Below, piece by piece: positions 24,324 to 33,178 of a stretch of 64,000 bases of DNA. This DNA is from Nucisporomicrobium flavum. Its GTDB lineage: Bacteria; Actinomycetota; Actinomycetes; Mycobacteriales; Micromonosporaceae. The position numbers and the translations under genes were made by a program. A model generated the notes under the pieces. The model saw only the letters and a program-made list of their open reading frames with translations. It was not told the origin of the DNA and did no database searches. Each line of letters opens with the position of its first letter. Positions within the stretch are counted from its first letter, which is position 1. The DNA lies in NCBI RefSeq assembly GCF_016464385.1, contig NZ_JADMLH010000006.1, positions 393,749 through 457,748 on the forward strand, in the 5' to 3' direction.

Positions 24324-26453
24324 ATGCCGAGGTCATTGGCCGCATTCGTGGCCGGCCGTCATACGAAGTACGTCGTTCTCGTCCTCTGGATCGGCATCCT
24401 CGCCGTCGCGGCGCCGTTGTCGACCCAGCTGTTCGACGCCCAGCAGAACGACACGGAGTCGTGGCTGCCGGGCAATGCCGAGTCGACGGAGCTGCTCAAC
24501 CGGATGGCCGCCGCGTCCGTCGACGACCGGACCGTGGCCACCATCATCGTGTACGAACGCAGCTCCGGGCTCACCCCGGCCGACCTGGCGAAGATCGGGG
24601 CGGACGCCGGACGCTTCGGTCAGGTGACGACCCTGCCCGGCGAGGTGGCCGGCCCCTTCCCGTCCGACGACAAGATGGCAGCGCAGACGATCGTCCCCCT
24701 CGACCTCGGTGACGACGACAACGACTCCACCGCGGCGGACGTCATCGACAAGCTGCGAGACGTGGCCGAGGCCGACAGCGCCGGCATGACCGTGCACATC
24801 ACCGGACCCGGCGGCAACGCCGCGGACCTCACCGAGGCGTTCTCCGGGATCGACAGCACGCTGCTGCTCGCCACCATCGGCATCGTCGTCGTGCTGCTCC
24901 TGCTCATCTACCGCAGCCCCACGCTGTGGCTGTTCCCCGTTCTCGCCGCCGGGGCGGCGCTGACCAGCGCCCAAGCGGTGATCTATCTGCTCGCCGAGCA
25001 CGCCGGCCTGACGGTCAACTTCCAGAGCTCCGGCATCCTGACCGTGCTCGTCTTCGGCGCGGGCACCGACTACGCGCTGCTGCTGGTCGCCCGCTACCGC
25101 GAGGAGTTGCACCGGCACGAGGACCGGCACGCGGCCATGACCGAGGCGCTGCACCGTTCCGGCCCGGCCATCATCGCGAGCGCCGCCACTGTCGCGGCGG
25201 GGATGCTGTTCATGCTCTTCGCCGAGACGAACTCCACCAAGGGCCTCGGGCCGGTCGCCGCGGTCGGCGTCATCGTGGCGCTGTTCGTCATGGTGACGCT
25301 GCTCCCGGCCCTGCTGGTCACCGTGGGCCGGTGGGTCTTCTGGCCGGTCCGCCCCACCTACGACCCCTCGTCGGGCGTCACCCCGCACCGGATCTGGGAC
25401 CGGATCGGAGCCGCCATCGCCCGTCGGCCCCGGGTGACGGCGCTGCTCACCACCCTGGTGCTGGCCCTCGTCGCGCTGCCGCTGCTCGGCCTCGACGCCG
25501 GCGGACTGTCCAACGCCCAGTCGTACCGGACCGAGCCCGACTCGATCGTCGGCGAGGAGGTGCTGGCGAAGCACTTCCCGGCCGGATCCGGCGTGCCGCT
25601 GATCGTCTCGGCCCGGCCCGGCCAGGCCGAGCAGGTGCGCACCGCGGTCGCCGGCACGCCCGGGATCGAGGCGAAGAGCGTCACCCCGCCCGAGGCTCAG
25701 GGTGAGTACTCGTACCTCCAGGCGACCCTGACCGACGCGGCCGACAGCGAGGCCGCTTTCCGGACCGTGGAACGCGTCCGCGACGCGGTGCACGCCGTAC
25801 CCGGCGCGCAGGCCCTGGTGGGCGGGACGACCGCGGTGAGCCTCGACCTCCAGCGGGCCGCCGAGCACGACCGCACGCTGATCATCCCGCTGGTGCTGGG
25901 GGTGGTCTTCGTCATCCTGATGCTGCTGCTGCGGGCGATCGTCGCGCCACTGCTCCTGATGGCGACCGTGGTGCTGTCCTTCGCGTCCGCGCTCGGCATC
26001 AGCACGGTCGTCTTCCGGGCGGTGCTGGGACACAGCCACGCGGACACGTCGTTCCCGCTGTTCGTCTTCGTGTTCCTGGTGGCCCTCGGCATCGACTACA
26101 ACATCTTCCTGATGACCCGGGTGCGGGAGGAGGCGGAACGCCACGGCACCCGGCGCGGCACGCTGCTCGCGCTCAGCGCCACGGGCGGCGTGATCACCTC
26201 GGCCGGCCTCGTGCTGGCCGGTACGTTCGCGGTCCTGCTCACGCTGCCGGTCACCACCTTCTTCCAGATGGGCTTCGCGGTCGCCCTCGGCGTCCTGCTG
26301 GACACCCTCGTGGTCCGGTCCGTGCTGGTCGTCGCCCTCAACCTGGACGTCGGGCGGCACCTGTGGTGGCCGAGCCGGCCGGGCGGGCGTACCGACGACG
26401 AACCGGCGGGGCTCGAGGCCGTCCCGCGGGAGGCGAGCCCGGCCGAGGCCTGA
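24324..26453 (+). CDS. MMPL/RND-family membrane transporter
   Basis: A 709-residue inner-membrane protein with the MMPL architecture: one N-terminal transmembrane helix, a ~130-residue external domain, five helices, a second external domain and a final bundle of helices, about 12 in total. The ATG at 24324 follows GGAGGAG by 3-4 bases. Conserved segments include GAGTDYALLLVARYREEL in the first bundle and ALGIDYNIFLMTRVREE in the second, the proton-relay Asp-Tyr positions of the family. Such proteins export lipids, siderophores or drugs using the proton gradient. No partner gene indicates the cargo. It ends 19 bp from the convergent BTAD regulator gene. Confidence 0.9.
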   Translation: MPRSLAAFVAGRHTKYVVLVLWIGILAVAAPLSTQLFDAQQNDTESWLPGNAESTELLNRMAAASVDDRTVATIIVYERSSGLTPADLAKIGADAGRFGQVTTLPGEVAGPFPSDDKMAAQTIVPLDLGDDDNDSTAADVIDKLRDVAEADSAGMTVHITGPGGNAADLTEAFSGIDSTLLLATIGIVVVLLLLIYRSPTLWLFPVLAAGAALTSAQAVIYLLAEHAGLTVNFQSSGILTVLVFGAGTDYALLLVARYREELHRHEDRHAAMTEALHRSGPAIIASAATVAAGMLFMLFAETNSTKGLGPVAAVGVIVALFVMVTLLPALLVTVGRWVFWPVRPTYDPSSGVTPHRIWDRIGAAIARRPRVTALLTTLVLALVALPLLGLDAGGLSNAQSYRTEPDSIVGEEVLAKHFPAGSGVPLIVSARPGQAEQVRTAVAGTPGIEAKSVTPPEAQGEYSYLQATLTDAADSEAAFRTVERVRDAVHAVPGAQALVGGTTAVSLDLQRAAEHDRTLIIPLVLGVVFVILMLLLRAIVAPLLLMATVVLSFASALGISTVVFRAVLGHSHADTSFPLFVFVFLVALGIDYNIFLMTRVREEAERHGTRRGTLLALSATGGVITSAGLVLAGTFAVLLTLPVTTFFQMGFAVALGVLLDTLVVRSVLVVALNLDVGRHLWWPSRPGGRTDDEPAGLEAVPREASPAEA

Positions 26454-26472
26454 GCGGGTCGGTCCCGCCCAC

Positions 26473-29400
26473 CTACAGCACCGGCGACAGCAGTGCCTCG
26501 ATGGCGGCCCCGTCCACCGGGGCACCGTCGGGTGCTCGCCCCTCCCGCCGGTCCCGGACCCCGGCGTCGAGGCGGGTCTCGTCCGGATCCCCGGCGATGC
26601 GCTGACCGCGCATCGACGCCGCGGCGGTCAGCAGGGCGGCGGAGCTGTCCACGTCGGCGCGGGCCAGGGCGATGTCGGCGGCCAGCACGGCGACCCGGGA
26701 GGTGGCATGCGCGTCCCGTCCCCGCCGGACCAGGTCGTACGCGTCCCGGCAGAGGTCGGTGGCCTCCCCCAGCCGCCCCTCCGCGACCGCGAGGTACCCC
26801 TGGCTGATCAGGACCGCGGGGATCAGCCCGATGCCGCGCCCGTGTTCGCGCAGTTCACCGAGGGCGCGGCCGAGCAGGTCACGGGAGTCCGCGTACCGCC
26901 CCTCCCAGCGGGCAAGGTCGCCGAGCACGTGGTGGGCCGCGCCGACGGTCTCCCCCAGGCCGAGCCGGTGGGCCTCGGCCAGGGCGGTGCCGACCTCCCG
27001 GCGCGCCGCCGGGCCGTCATCCGACCGGGCGTACGCCGCGCCGAGCCGCACCCGCAGCATGGCGACATCCTCGGCGGTGCCCAGCTCACCGGCGGCCTGC
27101 AGCGCCTCGCGCAGGGCGGTGACCGCGCCGGCGTGCTCGCCGCTCGCCCCGTCCAGCTCGGCCAGCGCGGACAGGGTCTGCGCCCGGCCCAGCCGTTCAC
27201 CGATCCGGCGGAATTCCGCCAACGACGCCACGAGCTCGGAGCGCGCCTCGTCCGGGCGGCCCAGGTTCATCAGCGTACGGCCGGCCAGCATCCGGCTCTG
27301 TGCCCGGACCCACGGGTCGGCGTGTCCGGCGTGGTGCCGCAACTCCGCCAGCATGACCCCGCTGTCCCCGGTCAGCAGGGAGGTCATCGAGCCCAGCAGC
27401 ACCAGCAGCGGATGCCCGGCACCGGGCTGGTCACCGATCCGGCCGGCCAGCTCGAGCGCCTCGTGAAGGCAGGCGAGGCCCTGTGGATCGGCCAGGATCG
27501 CGCCGTACATCAGGGCACCGACCGCGCACAGCAACGCTCGGTGCACCGGGACCGCCGACGCGTCCAGCGCCAGCGCCCGCCGGGTCCACTCCAGACCTTC
27601 CGCGTGACGGCCGCCGAGCAGCCAGTACCACTCCAGCATGGCCACCAGGCGGACGGGCACGTCGGGCGGCGCCTCGTCGATCGACCATCGCAGGGCTGCG
27701 TTCACGTCATCCACACAGGACGACAGGTACGCCAGCGCGTGCAGCTGACCGTCCCGGCGCAGCTGCGGCTCGAGCTCCTCCGCGATCGCCGCCAGCACCT
27801 GCGCGTGCCGCAACCGCAGGCTCGCGGTCTCCCCCGCCTCGGCCAGCCGTTCGAGCCCGTAGAGCCGGATCGTGTTCAACATCCGGAACCGTGGCGGCTC
27901 CCGCTCGGCGTCGACCTGCACCATCGACTTGTCCACGAGCCCGGCGAGCAGGCGTTCGACGTCGCCCGGCCCGATGTCGTCCGGCAGCTCGAGGCCCGCG
28001 CAGACACGGCGGACGAGGTCGCCGTCGACCGGACCGGCGAAGACCGACATCCGGCGGGCCAGTACCCGTTCGGGGCGGTCCAGGAGATCCCAGCTCCAGT
28101 CCACCACCGTACGCAGGGTGCGCTGCCGCTCGGCCACAGTGTCCGGTCCGGCGAACAGGGCGTCGAACCTGTCCTGCAGTCGCGCCTCCAGCTGGGCGAC
28201 CGACAGCGAGCGAAGCCGGACGGCGGCCAGCTCCAGCGCCAGCGGCAGGCCGTCGAGCGCCCGGCAGACAGCGCCGACCTGTTCGGCCGTACGCTCGTCG
28301 ACGGTGAACGCCGGCCGCACCGCGCGGCCGCGCTCGACGAACAGCCGCACCGCCGGGCTCTTCGTGGTGACCGGTCCACCGGGTGCCGGGGTCGCGAGGC
28401 CGGCGAGCGGGAACAGCACCTCGCCGCGCACGCCCAGCGGCTGCCGGCTGGTGGCCAGCACGCGCAGGCCCGGAGAGCTCGCCAGCAGGGTCTCCGCCTC
28501 CCGGGCGACCGCGGGCAGCAGGTGCTCGCAGTTGTCGAGGATGAGCAGCAGCGGACGCCGGGACACCACGCTGATCAGCCGGTCGGCGATGCTGGGCCGG
28601 GCCGCCGGACCGGCGGGGGCGAACAGCAGCCCGCCGTCGCCGGCGCCGCACGCGGCCAGGATCGCGCGGGACACGTCGCCGGCGTCGCCCACCGCGCCCA
28701 GGTCGACCAGCACGCCCCCGTCGGCCTCGGCCCCCACGATGGTCCGCCCGGCCTCCACCGCCAGCCGGGTCTTGCCCACCCCGCCCGCCCCCACCACGGT
28801 GACGAGCCGGTTGCCGGTGACCATCCGCACCAGCGCGGGCAGGTCGTCGTCCCGCCCCACCATCGGGGTCAGCGGGATCGGCAGCCGCCCGCGCGACGAC
28901 GGGCCGCACGGCGACGGGCCGCACGGCGACGGGACCGTGGGGGCGGGCGGATCCGGCGCGGTGAAGCCGTCGCGCAGCAGCGCGAGGTGTGTGCGTTGCA
29001 GGGCCGGCGACGGGTCCGCGCCGAGCTGCTCGGCGAGCTCGGTGCGGGCGTCCTCGTAGGCGGCGAGGGCGTCGGCGTGCCGACCGGCGGCGCGCAGGGC
29101 CTGCATGAGATGCATCCGGAGCGTCTCACGCAGCGGGTACTGGGCGATCAGTCCCTGCAGTTCGGGGACCACCTCGGCGCCGCGGCCGTCGGCGATGTCG
29201 GCCGCGATCCGCTCCTCCGTGGCCGATCGGCGCAGTTCGTCGAGCCGGGCGGCGTGGGCGCGCAGGACCGGGGCATCGGCGAGGCCGGGCAGGGCCGCGC
29301 CCCGCCAGAGAGCCAGCGCGTCCCGCAGCGCGGCGGCGCGGCGCTCCGGGCCGGGGATCGCCCGCGCGGCGTCCACCTGCGCCGCGAACCGGTTGGCGTC

Positions 29401-29694
29401 GACCTGGTCGGGCCGGATGAGGGCCCGGTATCCGGTGGGCCGGGACTTCACGACCAGCTCCGGCACCGCCCGCCGCAGCCGGGACACCAGCGCCTGCAGG
29501 GCGTTGCCGGGTGCGGCGGGTGCCCGCTCGCCCCAGACCGCGTCGGCAAGATCGGCGCGGGTCACCTCCCGACCGGCGTCGAGGGCCAGTACGGCGACAA
29601 GCGTCTGCAGCCGGACCCCGTTCAGCCGGACCACCCGCTCGTCCACCTGCACCCGGAGGGCGCCGAGGACACCGATCACGACTTCGCCGGGCAC
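26473..29694 (-). CDS. AfsR-like regulator: BTAD, NB-ARC ATPase and TPR repeats
   Basis: A 1073-residue regulator starting with GTG. Residues ~1-95 are an OmpR-type winged helix and ~100-245 a bacterial transcriptional activator domain, together the SARP-like head. A Pro-rich linker with a small tandem repeat follows. Residues ~275-560 form an NB-ARC-type ATPase with Walker A VGAGGVGKT and LLILDNCEHL as Walker B. The C-terminal ~450 residues are TPR-like helices. Such proteins activate secondary-metabolism or stress genes when the sensor region is relieved. It follows the serpin gene by 41 bp on the same strand. The polyketide cluster starts 12 kb away, so control of it is possible but unsupported. 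Confidence 0.9.
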   Translation of the reverse strand: MPGEVVIGVLGALRVQVDERVVRLNGVRLQTLVAVLALDAGREVTRADLADAVWGERAPAAPGNALQALVSRLRRAVPELVVKSRPTGYRALIRPDQVDANRFAAQVDAARAIPGPERRAAALRDALALWRGAALPGLADAPVLRAHAARLDELRRSATEERIAADIADGRGAEVVPELQGLIAQYPLRETLRMHLMQALRAAGRHADALAAYEDARTELAEQLGADPSPALQRTHLALLRDGFTAPDPPAPTVPSPCGPSPCGPSSRGRLPIPLTPMVGRDDDLPALVRMVTGNRLVTVVGAGGVGKTRLAVEAGRTIVGAEADGGVLVDLGAVGDAGDVSRAILAACGAGDGGLLFAPAGPAARPSIADRLISVVSRRPLLLILDNCEHLLPAVAREAETLLASSPGLRVLATSRQPLGVRGEVLFPLAGLATPAPGGPVTTKSPAVRLFVERGRAVRPAFTVDERTAEQVGAVCRALDGLPLALELAAVRLRSLSVAQLEARLQDRFDALFAGPDTVAERQRTLRTVVDWSWDLLDRPERVLARRMSVFAGPVDGDLVRRVCAGLELPDDIGPGDVERLLAGLVDKSMVQVDAEREPPRFRMLNTIRLYGLERLAEAGETASLRLRHAQVLAAIAEELEPQLRRDGQLHALAYLSSCVDDVNAALRWSIDEAPPDVPVRLVAMLEWYWLLGGRHAEGLEWTRRALALDASAVPVHRALLCAVGALMYGAILADPQGLACLHEALELAGRIGDQPGAGHPLLVLLGSMTSLLTGDSGVMLAELRHHAGHADPWVRAQSRMLAGRTLMNLGRPDEARSELVASLAEFRRIGERLGRAQTLSALAELDGASGEHAGAVTALREALQAAGELGTAEDVAMLRVRLGAAYARSDDGPAARREVGTALAEAHRLGLGETVGAAHHVLGDLARWEGRYADSRDLLGRALGELREHGRGIGLIPAVLISQGYLAVAEGRLGEATDLCRDAYDLVRRGRDAHATSRVAVLAADIALARADVDSSAALLTAAASMRGQRIAGDPDETRLDAGVRDRREGRAPDGAPVDGAAIEALLSPVL
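28897..28933 (-). repeat. 15-bp tandem repeat in the regulator's linker
   Basis: Two full copies and a 7-bp partial copy of CGACGGGCCGCACGG encode a Pro-Ser-Pro-Cys-Gly type repeat in the linker between the BTAD and NB-ARC domains. The copies are identical, so copy number may vary between strains without breaking the frame. Confidence 0.7.
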
Positions 29695-29735
29695 CGCACC
29701 AGTATGTCGCAGGGGCGACGCCCGGCGAGCAGCGC

Positions 29736-31016
29736 TCAGGCGGGTCCGGTGACCGAGGGGTCCTGGACCCGGCCGATGAACAGCGGCACGCCACTGGACC
29801 GGTCGTGGATGACGTAGAGGAACGGCCGGTCCACGAAGAAGTCGGGCCCGCTCGGCACCGACGGCGGCCGGATGATCACGGCCGAGGCCGCGGCCGCCTC
29901 GGCGCCCTTCTCGTCCACCCCGATGAACGTCTCATGCACCACGTCGTCGATCTTCAGGGCCGGCTCGGTGCTCATCCCGGTGAAGTCGGCGGCGTCGCTG
30001 AACGCCGTCGGCATGCCGAGCGCGCTCAGCGTGCCGCCCAGCTGGGCCGGCAGCCGGAACGTCCACTTCGGAAGCCGCAGCCGCACGTCCTGGAACCGGA
30101 AGCCGCGCAGCAGGGCGCCCAGCCACGCCTCGTCGAGCCGTGCCTCGACCGCGGCCAGGCCGGGCGCCGTCGGCAGCACCACGGCCATGGCGAGCGCGCC
30201 GTCGGCGAACGGCACGTCGACCGCTCGCCAGCCGTCCCCCTCGAGGTAGCCCATCCGGTCGAACGGCCCCCGCATCAACGGCACGTCGACGACCCGGCCG
30301 TCGTCGCGCGTGAACGGCGCCGCCGCGGTCCCGGTGGCGCTGAACGGGTACGTCCACGGCGCCTTCAGGTAGATGGTGTTCGTCAGGACCAGGGTCGTTT
30401 CGGCGCCTACCGAGCCCGGCTGCAGCAGCTCGGGGATCTTCGCGTTGGTCCGTTCCGACGCCCAGGTGTTGATCTCCTGACGGGCGGCCTCCGTATCGCC
30501 GCGGAAGTCGACCGGATGCGGCGCGGCACCGTAATAGCCGGCCAGGGTGTCGGCGAACGACGGCTGCAGCCCCAGACCGAGCCGCGTCCACAGCGCGTTG
30601 GCGATGGTCAACCGGGAGGTCTTGACGCCGTCGCCGTTCTGATACCGGCCCGCCAGCAGCTGATCGACGGTGTTGAGCCCGTTGTCCAGCGCGCCCGGGC
30701 GGGGCTGCGGCGCGTGCAGCACCGCGTCCATCTCGTCGGCCGTGGCCGATCCGGCGCCGGCCCGGGTCATCGCGAGCGCCAGCGCCACCGAGTACGGCGC
30801 GCACACCACGTTGCCGTCGCCCGAGGCCGCGGCCAGTGCGCGGTAGAGGTCGACGGTGAAGCCGCGGACGGCTGTCACGGTGGCCTCGGCCGAGGCCGGG
30901 TCCGGCGGCACGCGTACGGGATCCGCGGACGCGGCGGCCGGGCGCGCGTGGACGGGAACGGCGAGGGCGGCCGCGCCGAGCGGCACAGCCCGAAGGAGGG
31001 ATCGACGCGAGACCAT
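29736..31016 (-). CDS. Secreted serpin (serine protease inhibitor)
   Basis: A 426-residue serpin with an apparent Tat-type signal (SRRSLL then a hydrophobic stretch). Conserved serpin elements are NVVCAPYSVALALAM in helix B, ANALWTRLG, LVLTNTIYLKAPW (strand 3A), and the hinge and reactive loop EKGAEAAAASAVII followed by FFVDRPFLYVIHD. The intact small-residue hinge suggests a functional inhibitory serpin that traps proteases by loop insertion. The loop around IIRPPSVPS is Pro-rich and the scissile bond cannot be assigned with confidence. The ATG at 31016 is preferred because it opens directly into the signal; a GTG seven codons upstream overlaps its own ribosome site. It is divergent from the next gene. 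Confidence 0.9.
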   Translation of the reverse strand: MVSRRSLLRAVPLGAAALAVPVHARPAAASADPVRVPPDPASAEATVTAVRGFTVDLYRALAAASGDGNVVCAPYSVALALAMTRAGAGSATADEMDAVLHAPQPRPGALDNGLNTVDQLLAGRYQNGDGVKTSRLTIANALWTRLGLGLQPSFADTLAGYYGAAPHPVDFRGDTEAARQEINTWASERTNAKIPELLQPGSVGAETTLVLTNTIYLKAPWTYPFSATGTAAAPFTRDDGRVVDVPLMRGPFDRMGYLEGDGWRAVDVPFADGALAMAVVLPTAPGLAAVEARLDEAWLGALLRGFRFQDVRLRLPKWTFRLPAQLGGTLSALGMPTAFSDAADFTGMSTEPALKIDDVVHETFIGVDEKGAEAAAASAVIIRPPSVPSGPDFFVDRPFLYVIHDRSSGVPLFIGRVQDPSVTGPA

Positions 31017-31102
31017 GCAGCGACGGTAAGGCGGCACTCCGCCGGAACACCAGATCCCGGGACCAACAAATCGAAGTTTACCGATAAATTACGATCACCA
31101 CG

Positions 31103-32614
31103 GTGGCTCCCTACGTTCTCTTTCCCGGCCGTCACCACCTGCTGACCCGGTTCCAGGCGGACTACCTGCTCCGGCTCGCCGAGGGCGGCTCGACGGTCGT
31201 CTGGGCGGTCACCTCGGCCAACCACGACAACACGAAACGCAACCCGGTCCCGTACCACCGCCGCGAGGCCGCCATCGAGCGCTTCAGCGTGCTCACCGGC
31301 CTGCGCTCGCTGGTCGTCCCGATCTTCGACACCGCGCCCACCGACGCCTTCGCCGAGGTCACCCTCAAGACCATCGCGGTCGCCACCGGCCTCGACCTGA
31401 CGCCCGCGGACACGGTGGTGGCGTGCTCCACCCCGCAGGTCGCCAAACTGTACGAGCGCCTCGGCTTCCCCATCGCCTGGGTGGAAGCGGACACCTCGCT
31501 CCCCACCGCGCCCGAGCGGCCCTGGGACGTACTGCTGCGGCTGAGCCGGGGCGACGAGACGTGGCGCGAGCTCGCACACCCCGCGACCATCGACGTCCTC
31601 GAGCGGTACCGGCTCGTCGACGCGGTCCGTACCGTCATCAACGACCCGATCATCGGCGACGAGGGCGGCCTCACCGCGACCCGGGACTACCGTACGTACG
31701 TCGAGGCCTTCGCCGTCGCCGCCGAGCGCAAGTGGGCGGCCGTCCGGCAGTACGTGCAGCCCGGCCGCATCGTCGACATCGGCTGCGGCGCCGGCTCGCT
31801 GCTGGAGCTCGCCGACCACGAGCCCGGCCTGCACGAGAGCGACCTGATCGGCGTCGAGCTCGCCCGGCACCTCTACCAGGAATGCCTGCACAAGAAGGAC
31901 CAGGGCATCTTCCGCAACGCCAACGTCTACTTCTACCAGCGCAACGTGCTCGGCGGCGCCATCTTCGACGACCGCTCGGTCGACACCACGCTCACGTTCG
32001 CCCTGACCCACGAGATCTGGTCGTACGGCGAACGCCGCGACTCGGTGCTGCAGTTCGCCCGCCGCATCTTCGACCACACCGCCCCGGGCGGCGTCTGGAT
32101 CAACAGCGACGTCTGCGGCCCCGACGACCCGCAGCGCCCGGTCCTGCTGCGCCTGACCCGCGACGACGGCGCCAACCCCGACAAGCCCCGCACCGACCTG
32201 GCCGGCCTGCCACCGGCCGAGGTCAACGCGTACGTGGCCGGCCTGTCGACCCGCGCCCGCCTCGACCAGTTCGCCGTCGACTTCGCGTTCCCGTTCGCGT
32301 ACGAGCCCGTCGACGACGACACCGTACGGGTCGACCAGGCCTCGGCGATGGACTACCTGACCCGCAAGGACTACGTCGACAACTGGCTCTCGGAGACGCA
32401 GGAGCAGTTCTGCGGCCTGAGCTTCGCCGACTGGACGGACCTGCTCACCGAGGTCGGCTTCGACCTCGACCCGGCGTCGGCCCCGATCCGCAACGACTGG
32501 GTCATCGACAACCGGATCGCCCCGGTCGCCTCGCTCAGCGACCTCGAGGGCCGGCCGCTCCCCTGGCCCGCCACCCACATCCTCGCCGTGGCCCGCCGGC
32601 CCCGCAACGGCTGA
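31103..32614 (+). CDS. Two-domain protein: NMN-adenylyltransferase-like N-terminus and SAM methyltransferase C-terminus
   Basis: A 503-residue protein read from a GTG with no ribosome site and an AT-rich upstream, so possibly leaderless. Residues ~1-175 resemble the archaeal-type NMN adenylyltransferase fold: FPGRHHLLTRFQ aligns with the family's GRFQPFHxGH loop, TSANHDNTKRNP (~37-48) with the second phosphate-binding motif, and ACSTPQVAKLYERLGF (~107-122) with the strand before the C-terminal motif. In the first motif the catalytic HxGH reads TRFQ, so activity may be altered or lost. Residues ~215-340 are a class I SAM domain with VDIGCGAGSL (~224-233). The C-terminal ~150 residues are specific to the protein. 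A nucleotide or NAD-related methyl transfer is a guess; no function is claimed. Confidence 0.7.
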   Translation: MAPYVLFPGRHHLLTRFQADYLLRLAEGGSTVVWAVTSANHDNTKRNPVPYHRREAAIERFSVLTGLRSLVVPIFDTAPTDAFAEVTLKTIAVATGLDLTPADTVVACSTPQVAKLYERLGFPIAWVEADTSLPTAPERPWDVLLRLSRGDETWRELAHPATIDVLERYRLVDAVRTVINDPIIGDEGGLTATRDYRTYVEAFAVAAERKWAAVRQYVQPGRIVDIGCGAGSLLELADHEPGLHESDLIGVELARHLYQECLHKKDQGIFRNANVYFYQRNVLGGAIFDDRSVDTTLTFALTHEIWSYGERRDSVLQFARRIFDHTAPGGVWINSDVCGPDDPQRPVLLRLTRDDGANPDKPRTDLAGLPPAEVNAYVAGLSTRARLDQFAVDFAFPFAYEPVDDDTVRVDQASAMDYLTRKDYVDNWLSETQEQFCGLSFADWTDLLTEVGFDLDPASAPIRNDWVIDNRIAPVASLSDLEGRPLPWPATHILAVARRPRNG

Positions 32615-32675
32615 CCCGTGGACGCCGCCGTGACCTGACCCGGCCTGAGGACATCCGACGAAACGGAGGAACGAC

Positions 32676-33079
32676 GTGGTGCCGCCGACGTCACCGAGGA
32701 GAGCATCGTCTCCTTCGCGCGGGAATTCGACCCGCAGCCGTTCCACGTCGACAAGGAAGCCGCGGCCGACGGCCCGTTCGGCGGCATCATCGCGAGCGGA
32801 TGGCACACCTGCGCCCTCATGATGCGGATGTACGCCGACCACTATCTGTCCCGGGTGGCGAGTCTCGGCGGCCCCGGCGTCGACGAGCTGCGCTGGCCGG
32901 CGCCGGTACGCCCGGGTGACCGGCTGACCGTCCGGGCCACCGTCGAGAAGGCCCGGCCGTCACGGTCCAAGCCCGGCCGCGGACTCGTGCATACCCGCGT
33001 CGAGGTGTTCAACCAGGGCGGCGACGTCGTCCTGAGTGCCGTCGTCGTCAACTTCCTGCGGATGCGCTCCGCCGGCTGA
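32676..33079 (+). pseudogene. MaoC-like hot-dog dehydratase gene lacking a usable in-frame start
   Basis: The frame ending at 33079 encodes a typical MaoC-like enoyl-hydratase body: VTEESIVSFAREFDPQPFHVD, then PFGGIIASGWHTCAL (the substrate-binding hot-dog motif) and the C-terminal half. The first in-frame ATG (32819) is inside the domain, after the active site. Between an in-frame stop at 32636 and that ATG there is no ATG, GTG or TTG. An excellent ribosome site (GGAGGAACGAC) precedes GTGGTG at 32676, but those codons are in another frame, about 20 residues short of a normal N-terminus. A small deletion or frameshift at the 5' end best explains this; a sequencing error or a CTG start at 32645 remain possible. 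Confidence 0.6.
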
Positions 33080-33107
33080 GCAGCGGCCCGGGCACATGAC
33101 TCCCCGT

Positions 33108-33165
33108 TTACATTGCAGTTGCATCGTAACCACAGTACGCTTCTTTGCAATGCAGTTGTATTGCA
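33108..33165. promoter_or_regulatory. Twin TetR-type operators and promoter of the PEP-utilising enzyme
   Basis: Site 1 (33108-33129) has the symmetric pattern TTAC-N2-TGCA-N2-TGCA-N2-GTAA. Site 2 (33146-33165) has TGCAAT and ATTGCA arms around GCAGTTGT. Both share a TGCAGTTG core and their centres are 37 bp apart. A promoter fits between them: TTGCAG (33114-33119), 16-bp spacer, TACGCT (33136-33141). The TetR-family gene at 35616 is the natural binder. Confidence 0.65.
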
Positions 33166-33178
33166 TCTGGAGGAGCCG

